DNA of 64,000 nt from Symbioplanes lichenis. Lineage in GTDB: Bacteria > Actinomycetota > Actinomycetes > Mycobacteriales > Micromonosporaceae. A model generated the notes under the pieces. That model worked only from the letters and a program-made list of their open reading frames with translations, had not been told where the DNA came from and made no database searches. Of this stretch, positions 7,476 to 15,742 are shown one piece after another. Each line of letters opens with the position of its first letter. Position 1 is the first letter of the stretch. A program made the position numbers and the translations under genes. The stretch spans positions 496,001 through 560,000 of the forward strand of contig NZ_JAUZQD010000003.1 of the NCBI RefSeq assembly GCF_030709675.1, read 5' to 3'.

Positions 7476-9548
7476 ATGAAGCGACTGTTCACGGCCGTAC
7501 CCGGGGCTCTGCTGGTGGCGACCGCCCTCTGGGTGCCGTCCGCCGGGGTCTCGGCCGCGCCCGCCGCGGCGCCGCCGCCCGACTCCAACTTCCAGAAGGT
7601 CACCCTCAACGACTTCCCCGGCGAGCCGATCGCCCTCGCGGTCCTGCCGGACAAGCGCGTGCTGCACACGGCGCGCAAGGGTGAGGTACGCATCAACGAC
7701 CCGAAGACCGGCGAGAACTTCCTCGCCGCGAACATCCCGGTCTACCTGCACGACGAGGAGGGCGTGCAGGGCATCGCGATCGACAACAACTTCAAGAGCA
7801 ACAAGTGGGTCTACATCTACTACTCGCCGGTGCTCAACACGCCGTCGGACGACCCGTCGACGCCCACGGTCAACGAGGGTGACGCCCCGTTCACCGGCAC
7901 GGCCGCGGACTTCGCGCCGTTCAAGGGCCACATGCAGCTGTCCCGCTTCAAGCTGGTCGGCAACGAGCTGAAGCTGGGCACCGAGCAGAAGATCCTCCAG
8001 GTGCCCACCGACCGCGGCATCTGCTGCCACGTCGGCGGCAAGATCGACTTCGACGCCGCGGGCAACCTCTACCTGTCCACGGGCGACGACAGCAACCCCT
8101 TCGAGTCCGACGGCTACGCCCCGCTCGACGAGCGCGCGGACCGCAACCCGGCGTTCGACGCGCAGCGCACGGCCGGCAACACCAACGACCTGCGGGGCAA
8201 GGTGCTGCGGATCAAGGTGGGGGCCAACGGGTCGTACACGATCCCGAAGGGCAACCTCTTCAAGGTCGGCACGGCGAAGACCCGGCCCGAGATCTACGCC
8301 ATGGGTCTGCGCAACCCGTTCCGCTTCACCGTGTCGCCCGAGGGCGTCGTCTACGTGGGCGACTACTCGCCGGACGCCAACACGGCGAACCCGCAGCGGG
8401 GCCCGGACGGCCGCGGCCGCTGGATGGCCATCGACAAGCCCGCCAACTACGGCTGGCCGTACTGCGTCGCGCCCGACCTGCCCTACGTGGACTTCGACTT
8501 CGCCACCCGGACCTCCGGGGCGCCGTTCAACTGCGCCGCGCCGGTCAACGACTCGCCCCACAACACCGGCAAGCGCAATCTGCCGCCGGTCGAGAAGGCC
8601 GAGATCATCTACGGGTACGGGCTCAGCGCCGAGTTCCCCGAGCTGGGCACCGGTGGCATCGGCCCGATGGGTGGCCCCGAGTACCAGTACAGCGCCGCGA
8701 ACAAGTCGCAGACCAAGTGGCCCAAGTTCTACGACGGCAAGCCGCTCCTGGCCGAGTGGACCCGCGACTGGGTCAAGGCGCTGACGCTCGACGAGAACAA
8801 CCAGGTCACCAAGATCGAGGACGTGCTGCCCTCGTTCGTCTTCGACAACCCGATGGACCTCGAGTTCGGCCCCGACGGCGCGCTCTACGTCCTCGAGTAC
8901 GGCGACGGCTACTTCTCCGAGAACCCGGAGGCGCAGCTCGCCCGGATCGACTACGTGCGCGGCAACCGCTCGCCTTCTGTCGCCATCACCGCCAACCCGA
9001 CCAGCGGCGAGTCCCCGCTGACCGTGACGTTCACCAGCACGGCGACCGACCCCGACGGCGACTCGCTGCGCTACGCGTGGGACTTCGACAACGACGGCGT
9101 CATCGACTCCCGTCAGCCCAACGCGGTCTACACCTTCACCGAGAACGGCAACTACCGCCCGACCCTCAAGGTGACCGACCCGACCGGCCGCTGGGCCGCC
9201 GCCGAGGTCATCCTCCCGGTCGGCACGGCCGCGCCCGTGGTGAGCTTCGTGACGCCGCAGGAGGGCCAGCCGTTCCAGTTCGGTGACACGGTGAACTTCG
9301 AGGTCACCGTCACCGACGACCAGCCCGTGGACTGCTCGCGGGTCACCGTCACCTACATCCTGGGCCACGACCAGCACGGGCACCCGCTCTCCACGGCGTC
9401 CGGCTGCACCGGCTCCATCACCACGTTCCTCGACGCCGGTCACGCCGGCGCGTCGAACCTGACCGCGGTGTTCGTCGCCGAGTACACGGACACCGGCACC
9501 CCGCCGCAGTCCGGCAGCGACCAGGTCGTCCTGACCCCGTCGTCGTAA
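7476..9548 (+). CDS. Secreted PQQ-type glucose/sorbosone dehydrogenase with PKD domain
   Basis: This 690-aa protein has a Sec signal peptide (MKRLFTAVPGALLVATALWV, cut near AAPA). A six-bladed GSDH beta-propeller follows, with HTARKGEVRI, EEGVQGIAID, CCHVGGKIDFD, NDLRGKVLRIK, GLRNPFRFT and NYGWPYC. Residues about 498-583 form a PKD domain (ESPLTVTFTSTATDPDGDSL, then YAWDFDNDG), and a beta-sandwich tail comes last. Such proteins oxidise aldoses outside the cell using a PQQ-like cofactor, with the PKD domain likely binding a polymer or protein. The ribosome site GAAGGGGAGG is strong. It is the second gene of an operon closed by a clear terminator. Confidence 0.88.
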   Translation: MKRLFTAVPGALLVATALWVPSAGVSAAPAAAPPPDSNFQKVTLNDFPGEPIALAVLPDKRVLHTARKGEVRINDPKTGENFLAANIPVYLHDEEGVQGIAIDNNFKSNKWVYIYYSPVLNTPSDDPSTPTVNEGDAPFTGTAADFAPFKGHMQLSRFKLVGNELKLGTEQKILQVPTDRGICCHVGGKIDFDAAGNLYLSTGDDSNPFESDGYAPLDERADRNPAFDAQRTAGNTNDLRGKVLRIKVGANGSYTIPKGNLFKVGTAKTRPEIYAMGLRNPFRFTVSPEGVVYVGDYSPDANTANPQRGPDGRGRWMAIDKPANYGWPYCVAPDLPYVDFDFATRTSGAPFNCAAPVNDSPHNTGKRNLPPVEKAEIIYGYGLSAEFPELGTGGIGPMGGPEYQYSAANKSQTKWPKFYDGKPLLAEWTRDWVKALTLDENNQVTKIEDVLPSFVFDNPMDLEFGPDGALYVLEYGDGYFSENPEAQLARIDYVRGNRSPSVAITANPTSGESPLTVTFTSTATDPDGDSLRYAWDFDNDGVIDSRQPNAVYTFTENGNYRPTLKVTDPTGRWAAAEVILPVGTAAPVVSFVTPQEGQPFQFGDTVNFEVTVTDDQPVDCSRVTVTYILGHDQHGHPLSTASGCTGSITTFLDAGHAGASNLTAVFVAEYTDTGTPPQSGSDQVVLTPSS

Positions 9549-9562
9549 GCGTCCGGACCCGG

Positions 9563-9590
9563 GCCGGGCCTCTCCACCGAGGGGCCCGGC
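9563..9590 (+). terminator. Intrinsic-type terminator after the sugar dehydrogenase
   Basis: An 11-bp stem (GCCGGGCCTCT paired with AGGGGCCCGGC, one G-T pair) closes a CCACCG loop 14 bases after the stop, followed by TTTCGCCCGTTTT. Confidence 0.8.
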
Positions 9591-9609
9591 TTTCGCCCGT
9601 TTTGTCCGC

Positions 9610-9615
9610 TATCCT
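9610..9615 (+). promoter_or_regulatory. -10 element TATCCT of a probable leaderless promoter
   Basis: TATCCT lies 7 bases before GTG 9623, which has no correctly spaced Shine-Dalgarno. This is the usual geometry of leaderless actinobacterial transcripts. No good -35 was seen. Confidence 0.4.
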
Positions 9616-9622
9616 GAGGGGC

Positions 9623-10378
9623 GTGGACGCAAGCTGGTGGGCCGAATTCCCGGCCGCCTCCGACCGGTTCGACCGCGCGTACCTGCTCGAGGGTCTCGCC
9701 GACCTCGTCCTGCCCACCATCAAGGCGCCGCTGCTGCGCCGCGAGGTCAAGATCGGCACCGACACCGTCATCCGCTACCTCGAGCGGCCCCTTCCGGTGC
9801 GTCTCGCCGCCGCCGAGGAGGCCGTCGACCGCCTCGAGCGCACCCTCGCCCGCATCGAGGAACGCTCCACCGGCTCCGCCATCGCCACCGACGAAGCCCT
9901 CGTGCTGCTGACGGCCATGCGCGGCGACTTCGCCTCCGCCGCCGCCGAGGCCGCCGGCTTCGTCAGCCGCTCCCGCCTGCAACGGCTCTTCGTCACCGCC
10001 CTGCGCCTGGAACGCTTCGACATCCCGCTGACCCTCCGCCTCCTCGACGGCGGCCAGCGCCCCGCCGACGCCATCCGCTCCGGCCACCTCATCGGCCGCT
10101 ACAGCTGGTGGCCCTCCTGGCTCCTGCGCGTCGTCACCGAACGGGCCTTGGCCGGCACCCTCGACGAAGCCACCATCGCGGCGCTCGACCAGTGCGCGTA
10201 CGCCGAGCTCAGCCCCACCCAGGCCACCATCGCCCGCAAACTCCTGAGCGGCGACGCCCGCCTCATCGACACGACGGCCGAGCGCCTGGTCAGCCTGGGT
10301 GAGCCCGAAGCCGCCCACCGCCTGCGCGAGGGCGACCTCAACGCCGTCGCCCTGGCCGCCCGCCTCGTCCCACTCTAG
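9623..10378 (+). CDS. Helical protein of unknown function
   Basis: This 251-aa, mostly alpha-helical protein starts with VDASWWAEFPAASDRFDRAY. Helical pairs recur (AEEAVDRLERTLARIEER, LQRLFVTALRLERFD, EATIAALDQCAYAEL), possibly forming a repeat scaffold. It has no signal peptide, TM helix or recognised catalytic motif. GTG 9623 is preferred to the in-frame TTG 9602 because the -10-like box sits just upstream. It stands alone between a terminator and an oppositely oriented operon. I do not recognise the family. Confidence 0.65.
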   Translation: MDASWWAEFPAASDRFDRAYLLEGLADLVLPTIKAPLLRREVKIGTDTVIRYLERPLPVRLAAAEEAVDRLERTLARIEERSTGSAIATDEALVLLTAMRGDFASAAAEAAGFVSRSRLQRLFVTALRLERFDIPLTLRLLDGGQRPADAIRSGHLIGRYSWWPSWLLRVVTERALAGTLDEATIAALDQCAYAELSPTQATIARKLLSGDARLIDTTAERLVSLGEPEAAHRLREGDLNAVALAARLVPL

Positions 10379-10388
10379 TGAGCTGCTC

Positions 10389-11222
10389 TCACGAACCGCC
10401 GTTGCGCTTGTGCAGGTCGACATACATGTCGAACGACTGTGCCTTCTCCATCGGTCCTGCATCGCTGTTCATGATCTGCTGCAGCGACTCCTTGAGGTGC
10501 TCGTCGGCTGCCTTGTGTTCGGCCCTGATCTCGGCGACCACCGTTGCGAACGCCTCCTCCGTCAGCTTGGCCGCCCCGGCTGCCAGGGGATCATTGGCCA
10601 GCTTGGCCAGGACCTTGAGCCACTCCGCGCTCAGCTCGTCGGCCAGCCGGGCCCGCTTGACGTCGGCCTCGTGGGCGCACTCGATCTCGATCATCCGCTC
10701 CCAGTGTGGTCGGACGTGCTTGCGTACCTCCTCGTCCAGCCGGAGCCAGACATACGGCTGGCAAACGACGTGGGCATCGCCGACCGGGAACCGCCACGGT
10801 GTCTTGGACCGGATCACCTGTTGAACATCACTCTCGGCTTCCCGCACCCGGTGCGGCGGGTAGTTGCGCGTCCGGTCGGCGGAAAGCCGGTGTACATCCC
10901 GGAGGACCAGATGCTCGAAACGCCGGCTGGCCTCGTGCAACTCGGCGCGCTCCAGGCCCTCCGAGCGCCAGATACAGGTGACGTGCACCTGGAACTCGAA
11001 CACATACCCTTCGGCCGGGGCGGCGAAGGCCTGGCCAAGGTCGTGCCGTTCGACGAGCCGTCCGGGCGGTTCGGGGGCAGGCATCGGCTCCGGCTCCGGC
11101 GTTGCGGAGGGTGTTCCCAGCCATGCCCTGAAAGCGTGCCAAAGGGACCTGAACCACTCGCCGAGCCCTGGCCGCGTGTCGGATGAGCGGCCGGTGGCCG
11201 GTGCCGCCTCGTCCATGGTCAT
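10389..11222 (-). CDS. Unknown third protein of the cyclase/STAND operon
   Basis: This 277-aa protein has a disordered acidic/Pro N-terminus (about 1-65). A beta-rich segment follows (EGYVFEFQVHVTCIWRSEG), then a segment ending YPPHR, and a long charged helical region (RPHWERMIEIECAHEADVKR). The order beta domain then coiled coil is reminiscent of SPFH/band-7-like or scaffold proteins, but I cannot name a family. Its ATG overlaps the STAND-like stop (ATGA at 11219-11222), so translation is likely coupled. As the last gene of the operon it is a candidate effector or scaffold of the putative conflict system. It lacks the Asn/Gly motif found in the two upstream proteins. Confidence 0.7.
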   Translation of the reverse strand: MTMDEAAPATGRSSDTRPGLGEWFRSLWHAFRAWLGTPSATPEPEPMPAPEPPGRLVERHDLGQAFAAPAEGYVFEFQVHVTCIWRSEGLERAELHEASRRFEHLVLRDVHRLSADRTRNYPPHRVREAESDVQQVIRSKTPWRFPVGDAHVVCQPYVWLRLDEEVRKHVRPHWERMIEIECAHEADVKRARLADELSAEWLKVLAKLANDPLAAGAAKLTEEAFATVVAEIRAEHKAADEHLKESLQQIMNSDAGPMEKAQSFDMYVDLHKRNGGS

Positions 11223-13465
11223 CGTTCCTCCAGCGCGTCGGTGATCCAGCTCGGCACGGTGTGGTCCCGCCCGTGCCAGATGCGTTCCAGGAAAAAGGCC
11301 AGCCGTCGCCGCGTCGGTTCGGCGCGTGCCAGTGAGGTGAGCAGGCGGGCGGTGCCCGTACGGAGGTCGTGCCCCTCGTTGGCCCGGTCCAGCCACTCGC
11401 CGAGGAGTTCCCAGCCCCGGCTCGCGAGACGGGCGTCCAGCAGGGCGTACTGGAAAAGCAGCGTCAGGTCCGCCGTCGCCAAGATGTCCTGACCCAGTTG
11501 GCGTTGCATCTCCGAGGACGAGCCCGAAGCGGCGTCGCGGGCGGCGAGGGCCAGGAACGCGCGGGCGGCATGGACGTGTGCCCACCGGTCCGCGCCCGTG
11601 GCGGGGGAACGGAGCCAGCGGGCTAGTTCTCCCGTCAGCCCGGGCAGATTCTCCGGAAGATACAACTGGTTGACTGCTTCAGCGATGAGCTCCGAGTCTC
11701 TCTGGAGGGCGTCCGGGGATATCCGTCGCAGGTCGGCGAGATGCCACCGGGGGTCGGGCAGTTGGAGACCGTTCGTATACACCCGGAGGGCGGTGTCGTG
11801 CTTGCGTTTGCCGGACCCCGCCACCCACGACTGCAGCGTCTCCTGGACGCGGGTGCCGACCTGGCCGCTGGTGGCAGCGACCACGACGGCCCGGGCTGCG
11901 GTCTGCCGGACCTCGTGCGCGGGAGAGATGGCCCACTTGTCGATGAGGTCCTTGCGGATCCGGTCGTAATCGTGGCTGGCCAGGAGGCCGGCCACATCCG
12001 CCGCGGTCGTCTTCATCGTCGGCGAGCTTTCCTCGTCGGTCACCAGTCTGTTGAGCCAGGCGAGGAGAGCCGGACGAGTGTGGTCGAAATCGTGCCAGGC
12101 TACATCCAGAATGGCACCGCGGAGTTCGACGTTGCGCAGCCAGGCCCGCCGTGAGGCGCCGGGCGAGGTCGGTGACTGCGCACCCTCCTCCCAGTCGATC
12201 TTCAGACCGTCACCGAGCAGATCTGTCACCGGATGAGCAAGAGCGAGCCGCCCGAGGTCGGGGCGGCGTGATTGACCGTCGATGGCCTGCAGCAGCCAGC
12301 CCGCGGCCACGAACACATCATTGAGCGGCTGGTTGCAGAAGGCGGCGTAGGCAATCCGGAATGCGCGTTCGTGCTGGCCGGGACGGTGCGGAGCAGGGGC
12401 GTCGCTACGCGGCGAGATGAGGGCCTTGGCTGCCCGGGCTCTGATCTCCGGCCCGGTGGTCGCGAGCACCTGCGCGATCTCTTCGTCGGTCCGGGGAGTC
12501 CGGACGGCGAAGCGTTCGCCGATGGCGGCGGCTTCCTTGGGCGAATAGGTTCTCCTGAGCACTTCGCAGAGTGCGGCCCGCTCGGCAGAGATCTTGACGT
12601 AGCCCGTGATCTGCTGGTCGTCCCAGTCGCGCGCGGTGTGCAGCTTGGCCCTCAGGTGTTGGGCGAAGACCTCGACGGGGTCCGGTCGCTGATGGTGCAC
12701 CTCGCCGCCGGAGCGTTCGCCGTCCCGGGGGTCCGCGTCGCGCACGACGACGATACTGGCCCCGCATTCCGTCGCGGCTGCGCTCAGCTGCCTCACCAAC
12801 CGGACATGATCGCCTCCGGCGAGCCGGATCACATAGCCATGCCCGTGCACCAGCTTCCCCTGGAGCCGGGTGGTCCATCCTGTGCGTTCTCCGGCGGGCG
12901 CCAGGATCTCGTGAACGTTCCCGTCGCCTCTGCGCCGGGCGAGTGCCGCACAGGCGGTGGTGAAGCGGCCCGTCCCGGGGAGCCCGATCAGGCTCGCGAC
13001 CGGCCGCACGTCGAGGCGCTGGTCGAGAGGAGCGTCGGAAGACGTGCCCGCGTACGTGGCGACCAGATGCGCCTTGTCGGGCAGGTCGCGGATGACAGCT
13101 TCCTGCACGGCCTCGGCAAAATAGTTGATGGTGCCGTTGTCACCCTGGTTGGCGAAACCGTGATTGACGTTGTCGGTCGAGGGCTGTTCGCGTGGCTCGT
13201 CCCGGAGCGGCTGCCGACGGAGCACGGACTCGTCGTATCGCTCACCGAAAAGGGCTCGCGGAACGCCGCTCGGGACGCGGTGCTGATCGGCCGCGATAGG
13301 CCCGGTCCGGTACGGATCGTCGTCGTCGGCGGCCTTGTCCCCGGAAGTCGTACGGCTGTCGCCGCTTCGCTGAGGCGTCGCTTCCTTCTCCGGTTCGGGA
13401 GCAGGAACGGCTGCGTCCCGGTCTGCTGGATCTTCGGCCCGCGGCGAATCCGCTTCGTCGGTCAT
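11219..13465 (-). CDS. STAND-like ATPase with shared Asn/Gly motif and helical repeats
   Basis: This protein has 748 aa. Residues 1-95 are acidic and disordered. Residues 99-114 carry NVNHGFANQGDNGTIN, nearly matching the tail of the preceding gene's product. A Walker A-like GLPGTGRFT (161-169) has Arg in place of the usual Lys. A strand with IVVVRDADP follows, then about 450 residues of helical (HEAT-like) repeats (HEVRQTAARAVVVAATSG). The order short adaptor motif, NTPase, superhelix is that of NLR/STAND regulators. The Walker Arg suggests altered or no ATP hydrolysis. It overlaps its neighbours on both sides by stop-start overlaps. A role as a threat-sensing switch is inferred from architecture only. 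Confidence 0.75.
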   Translation of the reverse strand: MTDEADSPRAEDPADRDAAVPAPEPEKEATPQRSGDSRTTSGDKAADDDDPYRTGPIAADQHRVPSGVPRALFGERYDESVLRRQPLRDEPREQPSTDNVNHGFANQGDNGTINYFAEAVQEAVIRDLPDKAHLVATYAGTSSDAPLDQRLDVRPVASLIGLPGTGRFTTACAALARRRGDGNVHEILAPAGERTGWTTRLQGKLVHGHGYVIRLAGGDHVRLVRQLSAAATECGASIVVVRDADPRDGERSGGEVHHQRPDPVEVFAQHLRAKLHTARDWDDQQITGYVKISAERAALCEVLRRTYSPKEAAAIGERFAVRTPRTDEEIAQVLATTGPEIRARAAKALISPRSDAPAPHRPGQHERAFRIAYAAFCNQPLNDVFVAAGWLLQAIDGQSRRPDLGRLALAHPVTDLLGDGLKIDWEEGAQSPTSPGASRRAWLRNVELRGAILDVAWHDFDHTRPALLAWLNRLVTDEESSPTMKTTAADVAGLLASHDYDRIRKDLIDKWAISPAHEVRQTAARAVVVAATSGQVGTRVQETLQSWVAGSGKRKHDTALRVYTNGLQLPDPRWHLADLRRISPDALQRDSELIAEAVNQLYLPENLPGLTGELARWLRSPATGADRWAHVHAARAFLALAARDAASGSSSEMQRQLGQDILATADLTLLFQYALLDARLASRGWELLGEWLDRANEGHDLRTGTARLLTSLARAEPTRRRLAFFLERIWHGRDHTVPSWITDALEER

Positions 13466-14211
13466 CGCTGCCCTGATCCGAACGAGACGGGGCCGGAATT
13501 GGTGATGGTGCCGTTGTCGCCCATGTTGGCCTGGCCGTTGTTCACGTTGGTAACTGCCCGTCCGCCCGGGACAGGCGGTGTCGTAGCCGGCCCCGGACCG
13601 GGGGAGTCTTGCGCGCCGGAGGCGTCCTCGTCAGGTACGTGGATCCAGGCGGTCTGCTCGAAGCCCTTGTCCGGCAGGGCCGCTGTCACCTGCTGATAGC
13701 GCTCTGGGCGCAGTTCCCGATATTGGCGCACCACGTCCTGGTAGATGCGGTCGGAGACGATCATGGCGACACCGGCCGACGGGAACCGCTTGAGGGCGGC
13801 CTTCAGCTGCGGGGAGTCGATCAGGCGGGAGACGGTGACGACCGCCTCTCCGGGGAAGCCGTTGGCGCCGTCGAGGTGGACGAGCCCCTCATGAACGGCT
13901 ACGCGCAGGCGGACCTGGGCCTGCTGCTCCAGACCGTGGTTGTGCTGCCGCAGAAGCCGGTCGAGGGTCGTGGGGAGTTGTGAGATCAGATGCCGTTCGC
14001 TGGTGCCGGGCGGAAGGGTTGCCAGCTCGCCGTCTCCCGCCTGCTGGATCGTCCAGTTGCTGCGGTCCAGCCCGAGTTCGTCGGAGGCCTGGCTCATGAT
14101 GTCGCGAAAGGACTGCTGGGCGCGGTACTGGAGCATGTTGTCGCGCCGGCTGTAGCTCTCCATGTCGACGGAGACGATGATGCGGCGCGTCGGATCGGCG
14201 ATCTGGGGCAC
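13462..14211 (-). CDS. Class III nucleotidyl cyclase-like protein with C-terminal Asn/Gly motif
   Basis: This protein has 249 aa. Residues 11-140 read as a minimal class III cyclase: IIVSVDMESYS (metal Asp 16), QQAGDGELA (metal Asp 60), RVAVHEGLVHLDG and FPGEAVVTVSRLI, matching the hGE.hN..aRl part of the family. The Lys that reads adenine a few residues before GDG in many adenylate cyclases is Gln here, so ATP is not an obvious substrate. Pycsar cyclases (cUMP/cCMP) belong to this superfamily. The C-terminus (222-249) is Gly/Asn-rich with NVNNGQANMGDNGTITN, repeated near the N-terminus of the STAND-like protein. The start is GTG 14211 behind GGAGGG. It is first in the operon and divergent from the TM effector. 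Confidence 0.75.
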   Translation of the reverse strand: MPQIADPTRRIIVSVDMESYSRRDNMLQYRAQQSFRDIMSQASDELGLDRSNWTIQQAGDGELATLPPGTSERHLISQLPTTLDRLLRQHNHGLEQQAQVRLRVAVHEGLVHLDGANGFPGEAVVTVSRLIDSPQLKAALKRFPSAGVAMIVSDRIYQDVVRQYRELRPERYQQVTAALPDKGFEQTAWIHVPDEDASGAQDSPGPGPATTPPVPGGRAVTNVNNGQANMGDNGTITNSGPVSFGSGQR

Positions 14212-14336
14212 GCGGGTTCCCTCCTCGGGACGCTGACGTCAGCTCAGAAGTCTGCGGGCCGCAGGGGGAGAGGAATACGTCGAAGTAGGGAATGTCAGAA
14301 AGCCGGCACAAGATCGGGATCACCTATTTCCATGCC
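14212..14336. promoter_or_regulatory. Divergent promoter region between cyclase operon and TM effector
   Basis: This 125-bp gap must drive both directions. On the plus side TATTTC at 14325-14330 sits 6 bases before ATG 14337. The minus-strand Shine-Dalgarno of the cyclase lies at 14220-14228. No clear Crp-like palindrome (TGTGA-N6-TCACA) is present, although a Crp/Fnr gene is 0.6 kb away. Confidence 0.35.
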
Positions 14337-14879
14337 ATGGCGGGGCGCCGGTGGAGCTTCACTGAGGCCATGACCACACCCCGCCGCCTCCGGCCCCGTC
14401 GTCCGGCCCCTCGCCAGGACCTCGACCTGCAATTGGCGCTGGCGCTCTCCGCTTCGCTCCAATCGGCCATCCGCCTCGGAGACGCCAAAGTTGTCTCCCT
14501 CGCGACCGTGGTTTGCGGAGCCGTCGCGTTCGTCTCCGACCGATCCGCCGCCCCGGGCGGCCTGCCCTTCTGGGGGATGCTGGCGATGCTCGTATGCGCG
14601 TCCGGCGCCGCGTGGCATCTGCTGGCGGCGATCGTCCCTCGCTTCGGAGCGCCGGCGAAGGCGGGTCGTTTACTGGCCCATGACCTGATTGCTGCCGGCG
14701 GGGAGGCCGGGTCTCATCGAGCACTCGAGAACGCTCGTCTGCACGCGGAGGTCCTGGCGGCGATCGCTTCACGGAAGCACGCGGAGATTCGGCGAAGCCT
14801 GCCCTGGGTGGTGGGGGTGCTGGTGGCGGGCACAGCCGCTCTGGTCCTCGCCGACTTCCCCATTCACCTGCCCGGCTGA
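14337..14879 (+). CDS. Two-TM protein resembling Pycsar system effectors (PycTM/DUF5706-like)
   Basis: This protein has about 180 aa. An N-terminal basic tail is followed by a helix LSASLQSAIRLGDAKVVSLA that runs into TM1. A second TM helix (GMLAMLVCASGAAWHLLAAI) comes next, then a cytoplasmic helical part (HAEVLAAIASRKHAEIRRSL) and a third hydrophobic helix (WVVGVLVAGTAALVLADF). The order ADxK-like helix, TM, TM, helix with Lys, TM is that of the PycTM family, whose members damage the membrane after binding a cyclic pyrimidine nucleotide. This is an assignment by pattern. Start codons at 14292, 14337 and 14370 are all possible; 14337 has a -10-like box 6 bases upstream. Confidence 0.6.
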   Translation: MAGRRWSFTEAMTTPRRLRPRRPAPRQDLDLQLALALSASLQSAIRLGDAKVVSLATVVCGAVAFVSDRSAAPGGLPFWGMLAMLVCASGAAWHLLAAIVPRFGAPAKAGRLLAHDLIAAGGEAGSHRALENARLHAEVLAAIASRKHAEIRRSLPWVVGVLVAGTAALVLADFPIHLPG

Positions 14880-14946
14880 CCGTGGCATGCTCTCAGTGTC
14901 CTTCCTGTGACCCTGAGTGTTATTGATCCTGAGGAGGGTTTACTTG

Positions 14947-15636
14947 GTGAACGGCTCGTGGTCGGCTCAATCGTTGCTCGGCCGGCTCGAACCCGCGGCT
15001 CGTGACAAGTTGCTGGCCGTCGGTGTGGCGAAGACCGTCGGGTCCGGACAGGTCATCATGCGCGAGGGTGCCGAGGAGACCTTCGTGGTCCTGCTGGAGA
15101 ACGCCATCACCAAGGTGACGATCGGATTGTCCGACGGACGCCAGGCGTTGATGGCCATCCGCATGTCCGGCGATCTCGTCGGGGAGATCTCCGCCCTCAA
15201 CGGTACGCCGCGGTCCGCCACTGTGACTGCCTGCCAGCAATCCCGCATCCGCATCCTGCATCGCGCCGAGTTTCAGGCCTATCTCAGGAGCCACCCGGAT
15301 GCGGCCATGGCCATCGCCGGCATCGTGGCGGACAAGCTGCGGTGGTCGAACGGGCGGCGTACCGACTTCGCGTTGTTTCCGGTCAAGGTGCGGCTGGCGC
15401 GGGTGCTGTCCGACATCGCAGGCGCATATGGTCGCAGGGCGCCGTCCGGCGTCGTGGTCGACCTGCACATCACCCAAGCCGAGCTGGGCACGCTGTGTGG
15501 TGCGGCGGAGGCCAGCCTGCAGAAGGCCATGAAGGAGCTGCGGGCCGCGGACATCGTGGAGCAGCGATACCGCGGATTCGTGGTGCGGGATGTGAACGCC
15601 CTCCGGGAAGCTGCTCACCTCGGTCTGCCCATGTGA
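14947..15636 (+). CDS. Crp/Fnr-type cyclic-nucleotide-binding regulator
   Basis: This protein has 229 aa. Its cNMP-binding beta-barrel shows GSGQVIMREGAEETFVVLLE and a phosphate-binding cassette GDLVGEISALNGTPRSATVTA with the conserved Gly-Glu and Arg-Ser. A dimerisation helix follows, then a Crp-type winged helix (LHITQAELGTLCGAAEASLQ, then KAMKELRAADIVE). GGAGGG at 14933-14938 supports GTG 14947 (TTG 14944 also possible). It follows the TM effector by 67 bases and faces the cyclase operon, so it could sense the cyclase product and set expression of the locus. That link is inference. Confidence 0.82.
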   Translation: MNGSWSAQSLLGRLEPAARDKLLAVGVAKTVGSGQVIMREGAEETFVVLLENAITKVTIGLSDGRQALMAIRMSGDLVGEISALNGTPRSATVTACQQSRIRILHRAEFQAYLRSHPDAAMAIAGIVADKLRWSNGRRTDFALFPVKVRLARVLSDIAGAYGRRAPSGVVVDLHITQAELGTLCGAAEASLQKAMKELRAADIVEQRYRGFVVRDVNALREAAHLGLPM

Positions 15637-15742
15637 CCGGCGGTGATTCCAAGCGTCAGCGAGGTGCTGGCACTGGGTGACGGCCGAGCTGGTCGCCGCG
15701 ACGGGTGCCCTGGTCGCCACCCTGCTCTCCTGCCGGGCGGTC

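Noticed and set aside
6408..9443. 1011-aa open frame on the minus strand
   Set aside because: It is the antisense shadow of the GSDH and TIM-barrel genes; its sequence is low-complexity Gly/Arg/Val without domains.
14212..14336. Crp-type operator TGTGA-N6-TCACA near the Crp/Fnr gene
   Set aside because: No sequence close to this consensus was seen in the intergenic region.
10389..15636. CBASS system
   Set aside because: There is no CD-NTase (GS-x-DxD) fold or Cap2/Cap3 gene; the nucleotide enzyme reads as class III cyclase.
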